64,000 nt of DNA from an uncultured Prevotellaceae bacterium. Its GTDB lineage: Bacteria; Bacteroidota; Bacteroidia; Bacteroidales; Bacteroidaceae. The position numbers and the translations under genes are program-made. Position 1 is the stretch's first letter, and every line of letters starts with the position of its first letter. Location of the stretch: assembly GCA_900316355.1 (NCBI GenBank), contig ONCQ01000002.1:1-64000 (forward strand), written 5' to 3'. The notes beneath the pieces are model-generated. The model was not told the DNA's origin, did not search any database, and saw nothing but the letters and a program-made list of their open reading frames with translations. Positions 35,086 to 43,587 of this stretch are shown here, one piece after another.

Positions 35086-35634
35086 CTAGAACGGACTCTC
35101 GAAGTCCTTGAGGAATGGTTGTTTGGTATCTTTCTCGCTGAGGATGGCCTCGTCGAAGGGGATGCGCCAGTCGATGCCGAGGGATGGGTCACAGAGCTGT
35201 ATGCCGCCGTCGGCTTCCGGATGGTAGAACTCGTCGCACTTATACTGGAACACCGCCTCGTCAGAGAGCACGGCAAAACCATGGGCGAAGCCTTTGGTGA
35301 TAAAGAACTGGCGATGGTTCTCCGCTGAGAGTTCCACGGCGACATGCTGCCCGAAGGTGGGCGACCCTTTGCGGATATCCACGGCCACGTCAAGGACGGC
35401 GCCACGCACGCAGCGCACGAGTTTCGTCTGGGTGTAGGGCGGACGTTGGAAATGCAGGCCGCGCATGACGCCGCGCACGCTCATACTCTCGTTGTCCTGC
35501 ACGAAGGTGACGGGAAACACCTTCTCGTCGAACTCACGCTGCGAGAACGACTCGAAAAAGTAGCCGCGCGCATCCTTGAAAACGCGTGGCTCGATGATGA
35601 GCAGGCCCTCTATCGGTGTCTTGATTACTTCCAT
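35086..35634 (-). CDS. rmlC: dTDP-4-dehydrorhamnose 3,5-epimerase
   Basis: 182 aa, the usual size. Double epimerisation of the 4-keto sugar made by RmlB. Cupin features are present: GYFFESFSQREFDE, FVQDNESMSVRGVMRGLHFQ with the catalytic His, KLVRCVRGAVLDVAVDIRKGSPTFGQ, and FITKGFAHGFAVLSDEAVFQYKC. First gene of the rmlC-rmlB-uvrA group; a 9-bp simple repeat (AGTTCAAGA) fills the 47-bp space to the DUF4738 gene upstream. Product serves rhamnose-containing surface polysaccharide. Confidence 0.95.
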   Translation of the reverse strand: MEVIKTPIEGLLIIEPRVFKDARGYFFESFSQREFDEKVFPVTFVQDNESMSVRGVMRGLHFQRPPYTQTKLVRCVRGAVLDVAVDIRKGSPTFGQHVAVELSAENHRQFFITKGFAHGFAVLSDEAVFQYKCDEFYHPEADGGIQLCDPSLGIDWRIPFDEAILSEKDTKQPFLKDFESPF

Positions 35635-35638
35635 AAGA

Positions 35639-35675
35639 GTTCAAAAGTTCAAGAGTTCAAGAAGTTCAAAAGTTC
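35639..35675. repeat. AGTTCAAGA simple repeat
   Basis: Four 8-10 bp units (GTTCAAAA, GTTCAAGA, AGTTCAAAA) between the DUF4738 gene and rmlC. Longer arrays of the same unit at 36245-36325 and 42147-42190. Confidence 0.75.
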
Positions 35676-35681
35676 AAAAAG

Positions 35682-36230
35682 CTATACGCCGTCGTCGTCG
35701 TTCTCCAGCTCCTCATCGCCGCGCTCGTCGCGTGTGATGACGATGCCGCCATTGGTATCAACCTGCATCAGCAGGGGCTCCATCATGTCGCTCTGCGGCA
35801 GGCTGACGCTCACGGCGAAGCGGAGGCCGGGGAGGCTCTTGTCGCACATCATGCCGTCGAGGATGCCACGCTGCTGGAAGTCCTTGGAGAGGTACGACAG
35901 GAAGGTCTTCTTCGTGAAGCGACGGTCGAAGACGATCTGCTCACCCGAGCGTATCGTCAGCGTATAGACATTGTCGGCGTAGCGGTTGCCGTCGTCGTCG
36001 GTGATGACGGGCAGGCTGTCCGATGCCTCGCGGTGCACGGTGTAGATATAGGTCTTGCCATCCGTGCGGATGGTGTCAGAGAAGTCATAGGGCGTCATGC
36101 GCTGGATGCCGTCGCTGGACACCTCGGTGTCATAGCCCGTGGTGCTGGTGGTCTGTTCCTGAGTGCTCTTACTGCCACAGGAGAGCAACAGACCCACAGC
36201 ACAGAGACAGATGAAAGAAGGATGTTTCAT
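35682..36230 (-). CDS. DUF4738-type lipoprotein
   Basis: 182 aa from MKHPSFICLC at 36230; the frame is open to 36254 through the upstream simple repeat, which is unlikely to be translated. Lipobox LLLSCGSKS. After a Thr/Gln-rich linker comes MTPYDFSDTIRTDGKTYIYTVHREASDSLPVITDDDGNRYADNVYTL, then KKTFLSYLSKDFQQRGILDGMM. The family is typical of Prevotella and Bacteroides and has no known function. The tail is acidic (EELENDDDGV). Located in the periplasm or outer membrane. Confidence 0.65.
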   Translation of the reverse strand: MKHPSFICLCAVGLLLSCGSKSTQEQTTSTTGYDTEVSSDGIQRMTPYDFSDTIRTDGKTYIYTVHREASDSLPVITDDDGNRYADNVYTLTIRSGEQIVFDRRFTKKTFLSYLSKDFQQRGILDGMMCDKSLPGLRFAVSVSLPQSDMMEPLLMQVDTNGGIVITRDERGDEELENDDDGV

Positions 36231-36244
36231 ATATGAAGGGTTGA

Positions 36245-36325
36245 AAGGGTTCAAAAGTTCAAGGGTTCAAGAGTTCAAGGGTTCAAGGGTTTAAGGGTTC
36301 AAAAGTTCAAGGGTTCAAGGGTTTA
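36245..36325. repeat. AGTTCAAGG simple repeat array
   Basis: About nine 8-9 bp units (GTTCAAAA, GTTCAAGG, GTTTAAGG) between the DUF559-HAD gene and the DUF4738 gene. Confidence 0.8.
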
Positions 36326-36329
36326 ATGG

Positions 36330-36400
36330 GATTCGTCATTCGTCATTCCCCTACGCTCCCCTTTAGGGGGCTCGGGGGCCGTCATTCGTCATTTGCCAGG
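36330..36400. repeat. CGTCATTC repeats flanking a GC-rich palindrome
   Basis: CGTCATTCGTCATTC (36334-36348), then CTCCCCTTTAGGGGGCTCGG and GGGCC (36355-36380), then CGTCATTCGTCATTTGCC. The stop codon and last residues (ANDE) of the HAD frame lie in the repeat. The palindrome has the same sequence as 14835-14859. Confidence 0.75.
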
Positions 36401-37521
36401 ATCGTGTCCAGATTGTCGGCCAAGGCCTGCATAGAGGGGAAGAGCCAGCTGGCGCCCTCGTTGAGCAGCAGCTGCGGGTCGAGGGGGCCTGTGTTGACAG
36501 CAATGGTCCTGATACCGGCCGCCACGGCGGCACGCACGCCCAGCGGAGCGTTCTCCACCACGAGGGCTTCGTCAGCCGTGATGCCCGCCTTCTGCAGCGC
36601 CATCAAGTAGGGTTCGGGATTGGGTTTTCCGTAGCGCACATCATCGCCCGTGACCATCAGCTCAGGTGTGAAATGACCGGGATAGTGGCGTTCCAGGCGT
36701 GTGAGCAGCGACTGCTGGGCGGAACCCGTCACGAGGACGCGCAGCAGGCCGTGGGCCCGCACCTTGTCCAGCACCTCACGTGCCCCCGGCATCTCGGGAG
36801 CCTCACCGCCGCGCGCCGCCATGTACTCGTTGAAGACGATGGTCTTGCGGCGGTACAGTTCCTGTGCCTCTTCTTCGGTGGCCTCGCGGCCCCAGTAGCG
36901 CTGTGTGAAGATGCTGATGGTGCCGATGCCCGTGCGCCCCTCATGCTCGAAAGCATCGGACTCCTGCATCGGCAACCCATACTCCGTCATCACCCTCGCC
37001 CACGCATACGCATGGCCCGGCATACTGTCAAACAGTACGCCGTCCATGTCAAAGAGGAGGGCCCTGAGACCGGACCCACCCCCAACCCCTCCCGTGAGGG
37101 AGGGGTGCGGCTGGCGCGATGTATGCGTATCTGTCAAATTAGCTGAATGATTCAATAAATAATTCTTAATAGTTTGTACTACATATTCTATCTGGTTCTG
37201 TACCTCATCATTACTGAAGCGCAGCACGCTGAAGCCTAAATCCTGAAGACGTTGAGTTCGTCCTTCGTCATATTCGGTTTGCACGAGCTCTGAATGATAA
37301 GCTCCATCAACCTCTATGACTAACTGATGTTGAAGTGAAGCGAAGTCGGCTATATAATCAGCTATGATATACTGTCTATAAAACTTCGTTCCTAAGGCGC
37401 CACCCCTTAAATGCTGCCATAATATCATCTCTGCAAAGGTTGGATTCAACCTATTATTTCTTGCGAAACCTTTGAGCAAGAGGTATCGGTCAGGAGCAGC
37501 CCTCTTCAAATCAGCATTCAT
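36382..37521 (-). CDS. Fusion of a DUF559 endonuclease-like domain and a HAD phosphatase
   Basis: 379 aa. Residues 1-125 are DUF559-like, a small PD-(D/E)XK-type nuclease fold: NPTFAEMILWQHLRGG, KFYRQYIIADYIADF, LVIEVDGAYHSE, RTQRLQDLGFSVLRFSNDEV. Residues 150-379 are a HAD of the beta-phosphoglucomutase type: LLFDMDGVLFDS nucleophile, VLVTGSA, YGKPNPEPY and VVENAPLGVRAAVAAG. The two are normally separate proteins. The linker QPHPSLTGGVGGGSG is a palindromic element read in frame (37071-37108). Either the element joined two genes by removing a stop and start, or the HAD is still translated from an internal start. Substrates unknown. It is followed by a repeat block and the DUF4738 gene. Confidence 0.8.
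   Translation of the reverse strand: MNADLKRAAPDRYLLLKGFARNNRLNPTFAEMILWQHLRGGALGTKFYRQYIIADYIADFASLQHQLVIEVDGAYHSELVQTEYDEGRTQRLQDLGFSVLRFSNDEVQNQIEYVVQTIKNYLLNHSANLTDTHTSRQPHPSLTGGVGGGSGLRALLFDMDGVLFDSMPGHAYAWARVMTEYGLPMQESDAFEHEGRTGIGTISIFTQRYWGREATEEEAQELYRRKTIVFNEYMAARGGEAPEMPGAREVLDKVRAHGLLRVLVTGSAQQSLLTRLERHYPGHFTPELMVTGDDVRYGKPNPEPYLMALQKAGITADEALVVENAPLGVRAAVAAGIRTIAVNTGPLDPQLLLNEGASWLFPSMQALADNLDTILANDE
37071..37108. repeat. Palindromic element as linker of the DUF559-HAD fusion
   Basis: CCCCTCCC (37086-37093), loop GTGA, GGGAGGGG (37098-37105), with GACCCACCCCCAA on one side and GCGGCTGGCGCG on the other. The flank GCTGGCGCG is also seen beside the copies in the cassettes at 44851-45014 and 45856-46019. 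Confidence 0.85.
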
Positions 37522-37550
37522 CAGGACTTTTCTTTATTCACTGCGCCAGC

Positions 37551-37591
37551 CTCTCCCCTCCCTCCACGGGAGGGGTCAGGGGGTGGGCCTT
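37551..37591. repeat. Palindromic element between pgi and the DUF559-HAD gene
   Basis: CCCCTCCC (37555-37562), loop TCCAC, GGGAGGGG (37568-37575), followed by TCAGGGGGTGGGCC. GCGCCAGC precedes it. It abuts the stop codon of pgi. Confidence 0.85.
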
Positions 37592-38926
37592 TTACTTCAG
37601 CCGTGCCTTGATTGCCTCGGTCTCCTTCTCATAACCAGGCTTACCCAGCAACGCGAACATATTCTTCTTGTAGGCCTCCACACCGGGCTGGTTGAAGGCG
37701 TTGACGCCGAGGAGCTGGCAGTGGATGCCGCAGGCACGCTCGAAGAAGTAGATGAGCTGACCGAGGTGGTAGGCATCGAGGCGCTCGATGGCGATGCGGA
37801 TGTTGGGCACGCCGCCATCCACGTGAGCCAGCTGTGTGCCCAGCTCAGCCATCTTGTTGACCTCATCCACGCGCTTGCCAGCGAGGAAGTTCAGGCCGTC
37901 GAGGTTCTCCTCGTCAGAGGGGAAGAGGAGCTTGTGCTCGGGCTGCTCCACGCTGATGACGGTCTCAAAGATGGTGCGCTCGCCATCCTGAATCCACTGG
38001 CCCATCGAGTGCAGGTCGGTGGTCAGGTCCACGCTGGCGGGGTAGATACCCTTCTTGTCCTTACCCTCGCTCTCGCCGAAGAGCTGCTTCCACCACTCTG
38101 CGATGAAATGGAGCTTCGGCTGGTAGTTGGCCAGGATCTCAATCTTCTTGCCCTTCGTGTAGAGCAGGTAACGCGTGGCGGCATACTGTGCGATGATGTT
38201 GTCGGCGAGGGGAGCGGCAGCAGCCTTCTCCATATCCTGTGCGCCAGCCACCAGCTTGTCGATGTCGAAGCCGGCCACGGCGATGGGCAGCAGACCCACG
38301 GGCGTCAGCACGCTAAAGCGGCCGCCCACGTTGTCGGGGATGACATAGCTCTTGTAACCTTCCTTGTCGGCACAGGTGCGGGCTGCGCCGCGCTTGGCAT
38401 CGGTGATGGCCACGATGACCTTGCGGGCAGCCTCCTTGCCCATCTGCTCCTCGCACTGCTTCTTCAGCAGACGGAAGGCGAGGGCTGTCTCGGTGGTGGT
38501 GCCGCTCTTGCTGATGTTGATGACGCCGAACTTCTTACCCTTCAGGTAGGTCGTCAGCTCGCTGAGGTAGTCTTCGCCAATGTTGTTGCCGGCGAAGAGG
38601 ATGACGGGGCTCTTGCCATCGTTGACTAGCCACTGGAAGCTGTTCGAGAGGGCTTCGATGACGGCCTTTGCGCCGAGGTAGCTACCGCCGATGCCGGCGA
38701 CGACCACTGCGTCGCACTCCTGGCGCAACGTGGCTGCCGTGGCCTTGATGTCGGCCAGAAACTCAGGGGTGATGCTGCTGGGCAGGTGGAGCCATCCCAG
38801 GAAATCGTTACCGGGGCAGGTGCCCTCTTCCAATGCTTTCTGTGCCTCAGCCACGCGGGCTGCAAGAGCGTTCACGTCTGCGGTGCTCACCACGGGAGCC
38901 ACCTTCGTAATGTCTAACTTAATCAT
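37592..38926 (-). CDS. pgi: Glucose-6-phosphate isomerase
   Basis: 444 aa, the short bacterial form. Interconverts glucose 6-phosphate and fructose 6-phosphate in the cytoplasm. Seen: [40 protein letters not shown] (the phosphate-binding SKSGTT loop), [21 protein letters not shown] with the signature region, and [25 protein letters not shown] near the end with the catalytic His and Lys. A -7 box lies about 70 nt upstream of the start. The stop codon is directly followed by a palindromic element. Confidence 0.95.
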   Translation of the reverse strand: MIKLDITKVAPVVSTADVNALAARVAEAQKALEEGTCPGNDFLGWLHLPSSITPEFLADIKATAATLRQECDAVVVAGIGGSYLGAKAVIEALSNSFQWLVNDGKSPVILFAGNNIGEDYLSELTTYLKGKKFGVINISKSGTTTETALAFRLLKKQCEEQMGKEAARKVIVAITDAKRGAARTCADKEGYKSYVIPDNVGGRFSVLTPVGLLPIAVAGFDIDKLVAGAQDMEKAAAAPLADNIIAQYAATRYLLYTKGKKIEILANYQPKLHFIAEWWKQLFGESEGKDKKGIYPASVDLTTDLHSMGQWIQDGERTIFETVISVEQPEHKLLFPSDEENLDGLNFLAGKRVDEVNKMAELGTQLAHVDGGVPNIRIAIERLDAYHLGQLIYFFERACGIHCQLLGVNAFNQPGVEAYKKNMFALLGKPGYEKETEAIKARLK

Positions 38927-38990
38927 GATGTTTATGTTTAGAATTTAACTATCAGATTCTGTTCAACCACGCATTACGCGTTAAACGCTA

Positions 38991-38998
38991 CAAAGGTA
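38991..38998 (-). promoter_or_regulatory. -7 box upstream of pgi
   Basis: Minus-strand TACCTTTG, 65-72 nt upstream of the pgi start. No clear -33 box at the expected distance. Confidence 0.5.
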
Positions 38999-39137
38999 CT
39001 GCTTTTTTGCGAGATGGCCGCAGAAACAAGATAGGATTTATAAAATCCTAACATTTTTGTGGTTTCAATTCGTCAAACCACCTGAACTTAAATATCCCCT
39101 AAACGGTCACCTAAATCCTTCTTAAATGTTCCCCAAA

Positions 39138-39563
39138 TCAGCGATTCTCGATAAGTTCCAAACCTTGAGAACGATAGAAGGGGAACTTACCATCGGAGCT
39201 TATCAGAGGCAAGCCCAGCGTAATGGCATGGGCAATGATGATGTGGTCAGAAGGGTCATGGTGCTCCTGTACCTCATTGACAGTGAGCTTTGCTAAGGTA
39301 CGCATCACCTCCATATCTACCTGCAAGATCCGCACATCGTAGTCTCGCTGAATAGCCTGAAGCATCTCCACTGGTGTCTTAAAAAACTTTGACAAGAGTT
39401 TCTTTGTTCGATAAGCCACAAGCAACTCCCTAACGGATTCCATGCTCAGCAAGAATTCGTTGTCATAGTCTTCAAGGATGGCACGCACATCACGAGTGAT
39501 ATGACGGTCATCATTTGTCGCCATAAAAAGAAATATGTTCGTATCGAGGAGATAACGTGACAT
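39138..39563 (-). CDS. PIN-domain ribonuclease toxin (VapC-like)
   Basis: 141 aa. MSRYLLDTNIFLFMA carries the first PIN aspartate, SMESVRELLVAY the second acidic position, and HHDPSDHIIIAHAITLGLPLISSDGKF the central Asp pair and the closing D of the metal site. Such proteins are usually metal-dependent RNases held inactive by the antitoxin encoded just before. It begins 1 nt after the stop of the small gene at 39565-39798, the normal coupling of a toxin-antitoxin pair. The spectrum of RNAs cut is not known. Confidence 0.85.
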   Translation of the reverse strand: MSRYLLDTNIFLFMATNDDRHITRDVRAILEDYDNEFLLSMESVRELLVAYRTKKLLSKFFKTPVEMLQAIQRDYDVRILQVDMEVMRTLAKLTVNEVQEHHDPSDHIIIAHAITLGLPLISSDGKFPFYRSQGLELIENR

Positions 39564-39564
39564 A

Positions 39565-39798
39565 TCAGTCGTACAGCTTAATCTCGGAGTCGGAATCGAA
39601 GGAAAAGCCAGGCACAGTCTCCATTGTGGGGCCCAATAAATGTGCCCTTTCCCAAAGACTCATTTTCTTTTCTTGTGTTTCCATTTTTGACAGTTCTTTC
39701 TTTAAGTGGTGGCAAAGGTAGTGATAATCTGCTTCTCGGACAAATTTATTCATCACTTTTTGTCGATACCCCCGGAAATAGGCACGACAGTCCTCCAC
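39565..39798 (-). CDS. Putative antitoxin of the PIN toxin
   Basis: 77 aa at most; MNKFVREADYHY (62 aa) and METQEKKMSLWERAH (39 aa) are other possible starts. Charged N-terminal half, then MSLWERAHLLGPTMETVPGFSFDSDSEIKLYD, an acidic tail of the kind that covers a PIN active site. No DNA-binding fold is evident. Assignment rests on its position directly before the PIN gene. Confidence 0.6.
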   Translation of the reverse strand: MEDCRAYFRGYRQKVMNKFVREADYHYLCHHLKKELSKMETQEKKMSLWERAHLLGPTMETVPGFSFDSDSEIKLYD

Positions 39799-39875
39799 CG
39801 AATCTTTTTTGCCAAAAACACTTCACACCCTCACCAAGCACCTATCGTACGGCGCCACCCAGCCCCGCACAACGC

Positions 39876-39930
39876 AATGCGTCACCCCGAACCACCTGAC
39901 CTTCAACGCCAGGTGAAGGAGTGACGCATT
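39876..39930. terminator. Two-level hairpin with T-run
   Basis: AATGCGTCAC (39876-39885) pairs with GTGACGCATT (39921-39930), and inside it CACCTG (39893-39898) pairs with CAGGTG (39910-39915). On the plus strand T residues follow the stem. It separates the toxin pair from the small protein gene at 39962-40120; as a minus-strand terminator for that gene it lacks the T-run. Confidence 0.6.
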
Positions 39931-39961
39931 TTTTAAGAGCAAAGCTCTACTGAATAACTAT

Positions 39962-40120
39962 CTATTCCCAGATATTGCTCCAGGAAGTGCCATTGTCCTT
40001 GGTTCCGAAGTCATCGGAGTTAGTGATTGTTTCATCGGTAAGGTCTGCCGATAATGCCAACATATTGTCAGACACTACAAGGGTCTCCTCTGTCTCGGGG
40101 ATGATATATACTTTTTTCAT
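39962..40120 (-). CDS. 52-aa small protein of unknown function
   Basis: ATG at 40120, TAG at 39962. An AAAGGAGA ribosome-binding site lies 7 nt before the start, stronger than for most genes here, and the gene starts 20 nt after the stop of the T9SS cargo gene. The product begins MKKVYIIPETEETLVVSDNM and continues LALSADLTDETITN to a tail with GTKDNGTSWSNIWE. No signal peptide or membrane segment. Small MKKxYxxP peptides of this general shape occur in Prevotella and Bacteroides; their role is unknown to me. A precursor peptide or a partner of the upstream protein are possibilities only. Confidence 0.65.
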   Translation of the reverse strand: MKKVYIIPETEETLVVSDNMLALSADLTDETITNSDDFGTKDNGTSWSNIWE

Positions 40121-40140
40121 AGTCGTGTCTCCTTTCATGA

Positions 40141-42111
40141 TTACTTAACCAACATCTTTTTACCACCGACGATGTAGAGCCCCTTCCTAAGGGTACTGTT
40201 CATCACCTTACGACCGCTCAGGTCATAGACAGCACCCTTCATAGCAGGCTGAGCCTCCTTAATGCTTTGAACAGCCGTAGGGTTATCAAACTCGAAAGTA
40301 AGACCCTTCACAGCATATTCATTCTCAACCTTTAAGTATGCCTTGTTGGTGGGAATGGCGGCAGTAGAGGGATTAAATGTTCCAAATACTAGCGGACTGC
40401 TGTTCTTCTTCAAAGCGTAATAGGTGTAGTCTTCGTCATTGCTGAATGTGCCACCTATGCTATTGACCAAGAAGTCATTTACTCCTTCTAGCGATGTACC
40501 AGAGTCAGCGACAGGAATATCATAATTTCCTTCAGGAGCACCTTCTAGCAACACACCCGTGTTAGCGGCTACAGCTTGATCAACTTCTGTAAAGTAAACT
40601 CTCGAACCACCCACAGCTGCCTTATATGCTTTCAAGCCAGATGGCAAGTTCTCAGCGGTCAAATCCAGAGGGCGGGGACTTGCAAAAGTCGCATAACCGT
40701 TAGAGCCAAGGGTAACGGGAACTGTAGAAGCCGCATAACCTATCGTTACATATGGAAGATAGCTTTGACCTGTTGAATAGAGGGATGATCCGTTATAATA
40801 GTATGCAGCAGAAGGATAGATGCTTGATATATTCTTAGCATGCCACGTTGAAGAAACAGTAGATGCAGAAACGGAAGTCTGCTGAAAACCAATAAGGAGA
40901 TTCTTACTATCAGCACCTGTATATAGGAATGGAGTTGTTAGATTAATTATCAATTTGCCATCACTAACTTTTAGATTTGTTCCTTCGACTACTTTTGTAC
41001 AATTACTCCAGTCGATGAATTCTGCAGAGTATCCATAAGAAGAAGTACTGGTCTCTGCAAGATAGACATCATAAGTAGCTGTTCCCCAGTCTATGGATTG
41101 CGTAGTGGCATAGAATGTTAACTGAACGATATATTTACCAGCAAAAGTGCTAACATCACTATATGGGTAAATCATTTGGCTCTTGGTTAAATAACTACTA
41201 TATGCTGTATAGTTGGGGACAGCTACATTGGAAGATGTTTTATTATTATTATCACTGCATAATGAAATGACTGTTTTTGGAGAAAATTTCAACTTATCAT
41301 TACACCACGCGCTATAATTACCGCTATAATTAGAACGGACATATGCGTAATATGTTACACCATCTGTAAGTCCTGTCAACGTATATGGATTATTACCTAC
41401 AGCCACTTTAACGCCTTCGGTATCTGGGTCAAAGCCCTCCTTTGTAGAATATGCAATTTGCCAAGCAGATTCATCACTTCCCGCAGTCCAAGACAAATCA
41501 GCAGAACTTGAGGTATATGAAGTAACTATGAGATTCTTAGGACGTTTGTATTCCTCTGTAATTTCTATGTTTATATCATCAATATACAATCTGTATTTAC
41601 TCGCTGATGAATATTTGATTGCAATATATTTAACGCCATTAGGATATGAAGATTCATAATGGTGCCATTCCGTATCATTTGAAGTAACTTCATCATCCCA
41701 GACGAAAGCACTTGTTTCTATAGTCGTTGTAGAATACCCTACACTAAACTTTTCTACGGAGCTAGAACCTGTTCCATTGTTATTGTAATAAAAGGAGACA
41801 TCTATTCCAGTCGGAGAATCATCCAAAAGAGGGGAGATAAGATACTGATCCTCGGTAGTTTTATAATAAAACCGAAAACTATACGATCCTGTTTTAGATA
41901 CGAAACCAGTATTCCCGATTGTTTGAATTGTTGTCAATGACTGTGTTGAAACACGAGTCCAACCTTCTTCTGCGATATCATTATTCTCAAATCCATATAA
42001 ATAAGGCAGCTCCTTCTGCGCCCACACATTTGCGTTTCCTATTAGTAGGGCAACGCCTAACAGTAACTTGCTGAGCAAGTTCGTTCTTAGAGTAAATGTT
42101 TTTAACTTCAT
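40141..42111 (-). CDS. T9SS-exported protein with adhesin-type and fibronectin III domains
   Basis: 656 aa from MKLKTFTLRTNLL at 42111; the frame is open 13 codons further upstream. Signal peptide ends near NANVWAQ. Residues about 25-190 resemble the jelly-roll of cleaved-adhesin or choice-of-anchor-J domains: YGFENNDIAEEGWTRVSTQ, then YRLYIDDINIEI. A fibronectin III domain follows (KNLIVTSYTSSSADLSW, GLTDGVTYYAYVRSNY). The C-terminus (VYDLSGRKVMNSTLRKGLY, then KKMLVK) is a T9SS type A sorting domain. Surface-attached or released protein binding glycans or host proteins; target unknown. Lower GC and different codon use from its neighbours suggest a separate origin. Confidence 0.8.
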   Translation of the reverse strand: MKLKTFTLRTNLLSKLLLGVALLIGNANVWAQKELPYLYGFENNDIAEEGWTRVSTQSLTTIQTIGNTGFVSKTGSYSFRFYYKTTEDQYLISPLLDDSPTGIDVSFYYNNNGTGSSSVEKFSVGYSTTTIETSAFVWDDEVTSNDTEWHHYESSYPNGVKYIAIKYSSASKYRLYIDDINIEITEEYKRPKNLIVTSYTSSSADLSWTAGSDESAWQIAYSTKEGFDPDTEGVKVAVGNNPYTLTGLTDGVTYYAYVRSNYSGNYSAWCNDKLKFSPKTVISLCSDNNNKTSSNVAVPNYTAYSSYLTKSQMIYPYSDVSTFAGKYIVQLTFYATTQSIDWGTATYDVYLAETSTSSYGYSAEFIDWSNCTKVVEGTNLKVSDGKLIINLTTPFLYTGADSKNLLIGFQQTSVSASTVSSTWHAKNISSIYPSAAYYYNGSSLYSTGQSYLPYVTIGYAASTVPVTLGSNGYATFASPRPLDLTAENLPSGLKAYKAAVGGSRVYFTEVDQAVAANTGVLLEGAPEGNYDIPVADSGTSLEGVNDFLVNSIGGTFSNDEDYTYYALKKNSSPLVFGTFNPSTAAIPTNKAYLKVENEYAVKGLTFEFDNPTAVQSIKEAQPAMKGAVYDLSGRKVMNSTLRKGLYIVGGKKMLVK

Positions 42112-42146
42112 AATTTTATTGTGTTTTGGTTTACTGCGTTGGGTGT

Positions 42147-42190
42147 ACACCGAAAGTTCAAGAAGTTCAAGAGGTTCAAGAGTTCAAGGT
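42147..42190. repeat. AGTTCAAGA simple repeat
   Basis: About five units (AGTTCAAGA, GGTTCAAGA) upstream of the T9SS cargo gene. The rest of the gap to 42385 contains TGATTGTTGAATGATTG-type repeats (42266-42300) and nothing else recognisable. Confidence 0.75.
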
Positions 42191-42385
42191 CACCTTTTGG
42201 TCGGCCTTTGGCCTCAAAAACACCAGAAAATCTCATTAAAAATCTCTCAAAGGCAATGCTGTGTGATTGTTGAATGATTGCTGTATGATTGTTTAATGAT
42301 TTTTGAGATAGATTTTTTGGAGATTTTGAGCGCAGCGACCAATATATTATCGCTTCTCTGCTTCTTTGCGGTGTATTCTATATCT

Positions 42386-43501
42386 TTATTCCAGTACTTT
42401 CACGAGTTTGATGTTGATATACTGGCCAAGTTCCTCGCCCGCCTGTGTGTAGCGGATATCGGGAAGGGTGGCGGTTTTGAGGGAGAAGCCGTCGGCGACG
42501 ATGGTGGCATCCATGCCTGTGGGGTCGAGGAAGGTGACGGACTTCTTGGCGAAGGTGAAGGAGGGCATGAGGATGCCGCCCTTGTTGGTGAGCTTCAGCG
42601 GTGCCTCATAGTCGCACTCGCCGGCGAAGATGAAGTTCTGATACTCGCTGTCTTGATGCAGGACGAGGTAGAGGTAGCCCTTCGTGGCACCATCGACCTG
42701 CTGTCCGTTGGCGATGTGGAGTGTGCCGTCGCTGCCCATCGCCACAGGGATAGGATAGGTCTCGTGGAGACCCTTCAGATAGAGGTAGCTCTCCGTGGTT
42801 TTTGCCTCTATCTCTATGCGCCGCGTGACGGTCTTGGTGGTCTTGGTTTCATTACCAAAGATGTCCTTGACGACGGTGATGTAGGAGTAGGTGATGTCAT
42901 ACTGCCCGCCCACGGAACGCTTGCCGAACTGCTGGAAGCTGATGGTCTTGTTACCCTGGCTGCTCTTGAAGGTGACGTTGCCCTTGCGAGCGCCGCCGGT
43001 GTTGTTCTCATGGAGATGCAGCTGGTAGCCGTCCTCCACCTCCTCGCCGTCCATCCAGTCGGGGATGGTGACGGTGTACTCGAAGTCGAGGGTGGCAGGG
43101 ATGACGATGGTGGTGTCCTCGTCGGAGGCTGAATAGCTGCTGGCACCACGCACCATCCATACGGCGCCGTTCTGCGAGAGCGACAGGCGCAGGGTGGTGC
43201 CGCTACCTTCGAGGGTGACGATGGCATTGCGGGCCTCCAAGGTGGTGTTACGCTCCACGGCGACATGCACGACGCCGCCCTCCACGGTGGCTGTGCACCA
43301 GTCTTTGTTGACGGCTGCCGTGTAGGCTCCGGCGCTGCTGACCTGGATGTCATGGGTGGCGCCACGGGCGGGGAAGATGAGGTCTGAGCTGACCACCTTC
43401 AACGCTGCGCTGTCAGCGCCTTCGTTGTCATCCTTGCTGCACGCCACCATGAGCAATGCAGCCACAGCCACTATGAACAAGATATTACTTAACTTATACA
43501 T
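42386..43501 (-). CDS. BACON-domain lipoprotein of the SusCD locus
   Basis: 371 aa. Lipobox LLMVACSKDD at residue 21. Two BACON-like Ig folds (about 35-115 and 125-205): LIFPARGATHDIQVSSAGAYT, then VTLEGSGTTLRLSLSQNG, and TTIVIPATLDFEYTVTIPDW, then FKSSQGNKTISFQQFG. The remaining 165 residues contain a second beta-rich region (LYLVLHQDSEYQNFIFAGE) of unknown family. BACON domains usually help surface lipoproteins of uptake loci to bind glycans or extend from the membrane. Last gene of the operon, after the DUF4302 gene. Confidence 0.7.
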   Translation of the reverse strand: MYKLSNILFIVAVAALLMVACSKDDNEGADSAALKVVSSDLIFPARGATHDIQVSSAGAYTAAVNKDWCTATVEGGVVHVAVERNTTLEARNAIVTLEGSGTTLRLSLSQNGAVWMVRGASSYSASDEDTTIVIPATLDFEYTVTIPDWMDGEEVEDGYQLHLHENNTGGARKGNVTFKSSQGNKTISFQQFGKRSVGGQYDITYSYITVVKDIFGNETKTTKTVTRRIEIEAKTTESYLYLKGLHETYPIPVAMGSDGTLHIANGQQVDGATKGYLYLVLHQDSEYQNFIFAGECDYEAPLKLTNKGGILMPSFTFAKKSVTFLDPTGMDATIVADGFSLKTATLPDIRYTQAGEELGQYINIKLVKVLE

Positions 43502-43550
43502 ATTCTTTATCTTACTTTCATTTTTTACTTCCTATTTTATTTCCCTTTCA

Positions 43551-43587
43551 CTCTCCCCTCCCTCACGGGAGGGGTCGGGGGTGGGTC
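43551..43587. repeat. Palindromic element after the DUF4302 gene
   Basis: CCCCTCCC (43555-43562), loop TCAC, GGGAGGGG (43567-43574), then TCGGGGGTGGGTC. It abuts the stop codon of the upstream gene (43588). Confidence 0.85.
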
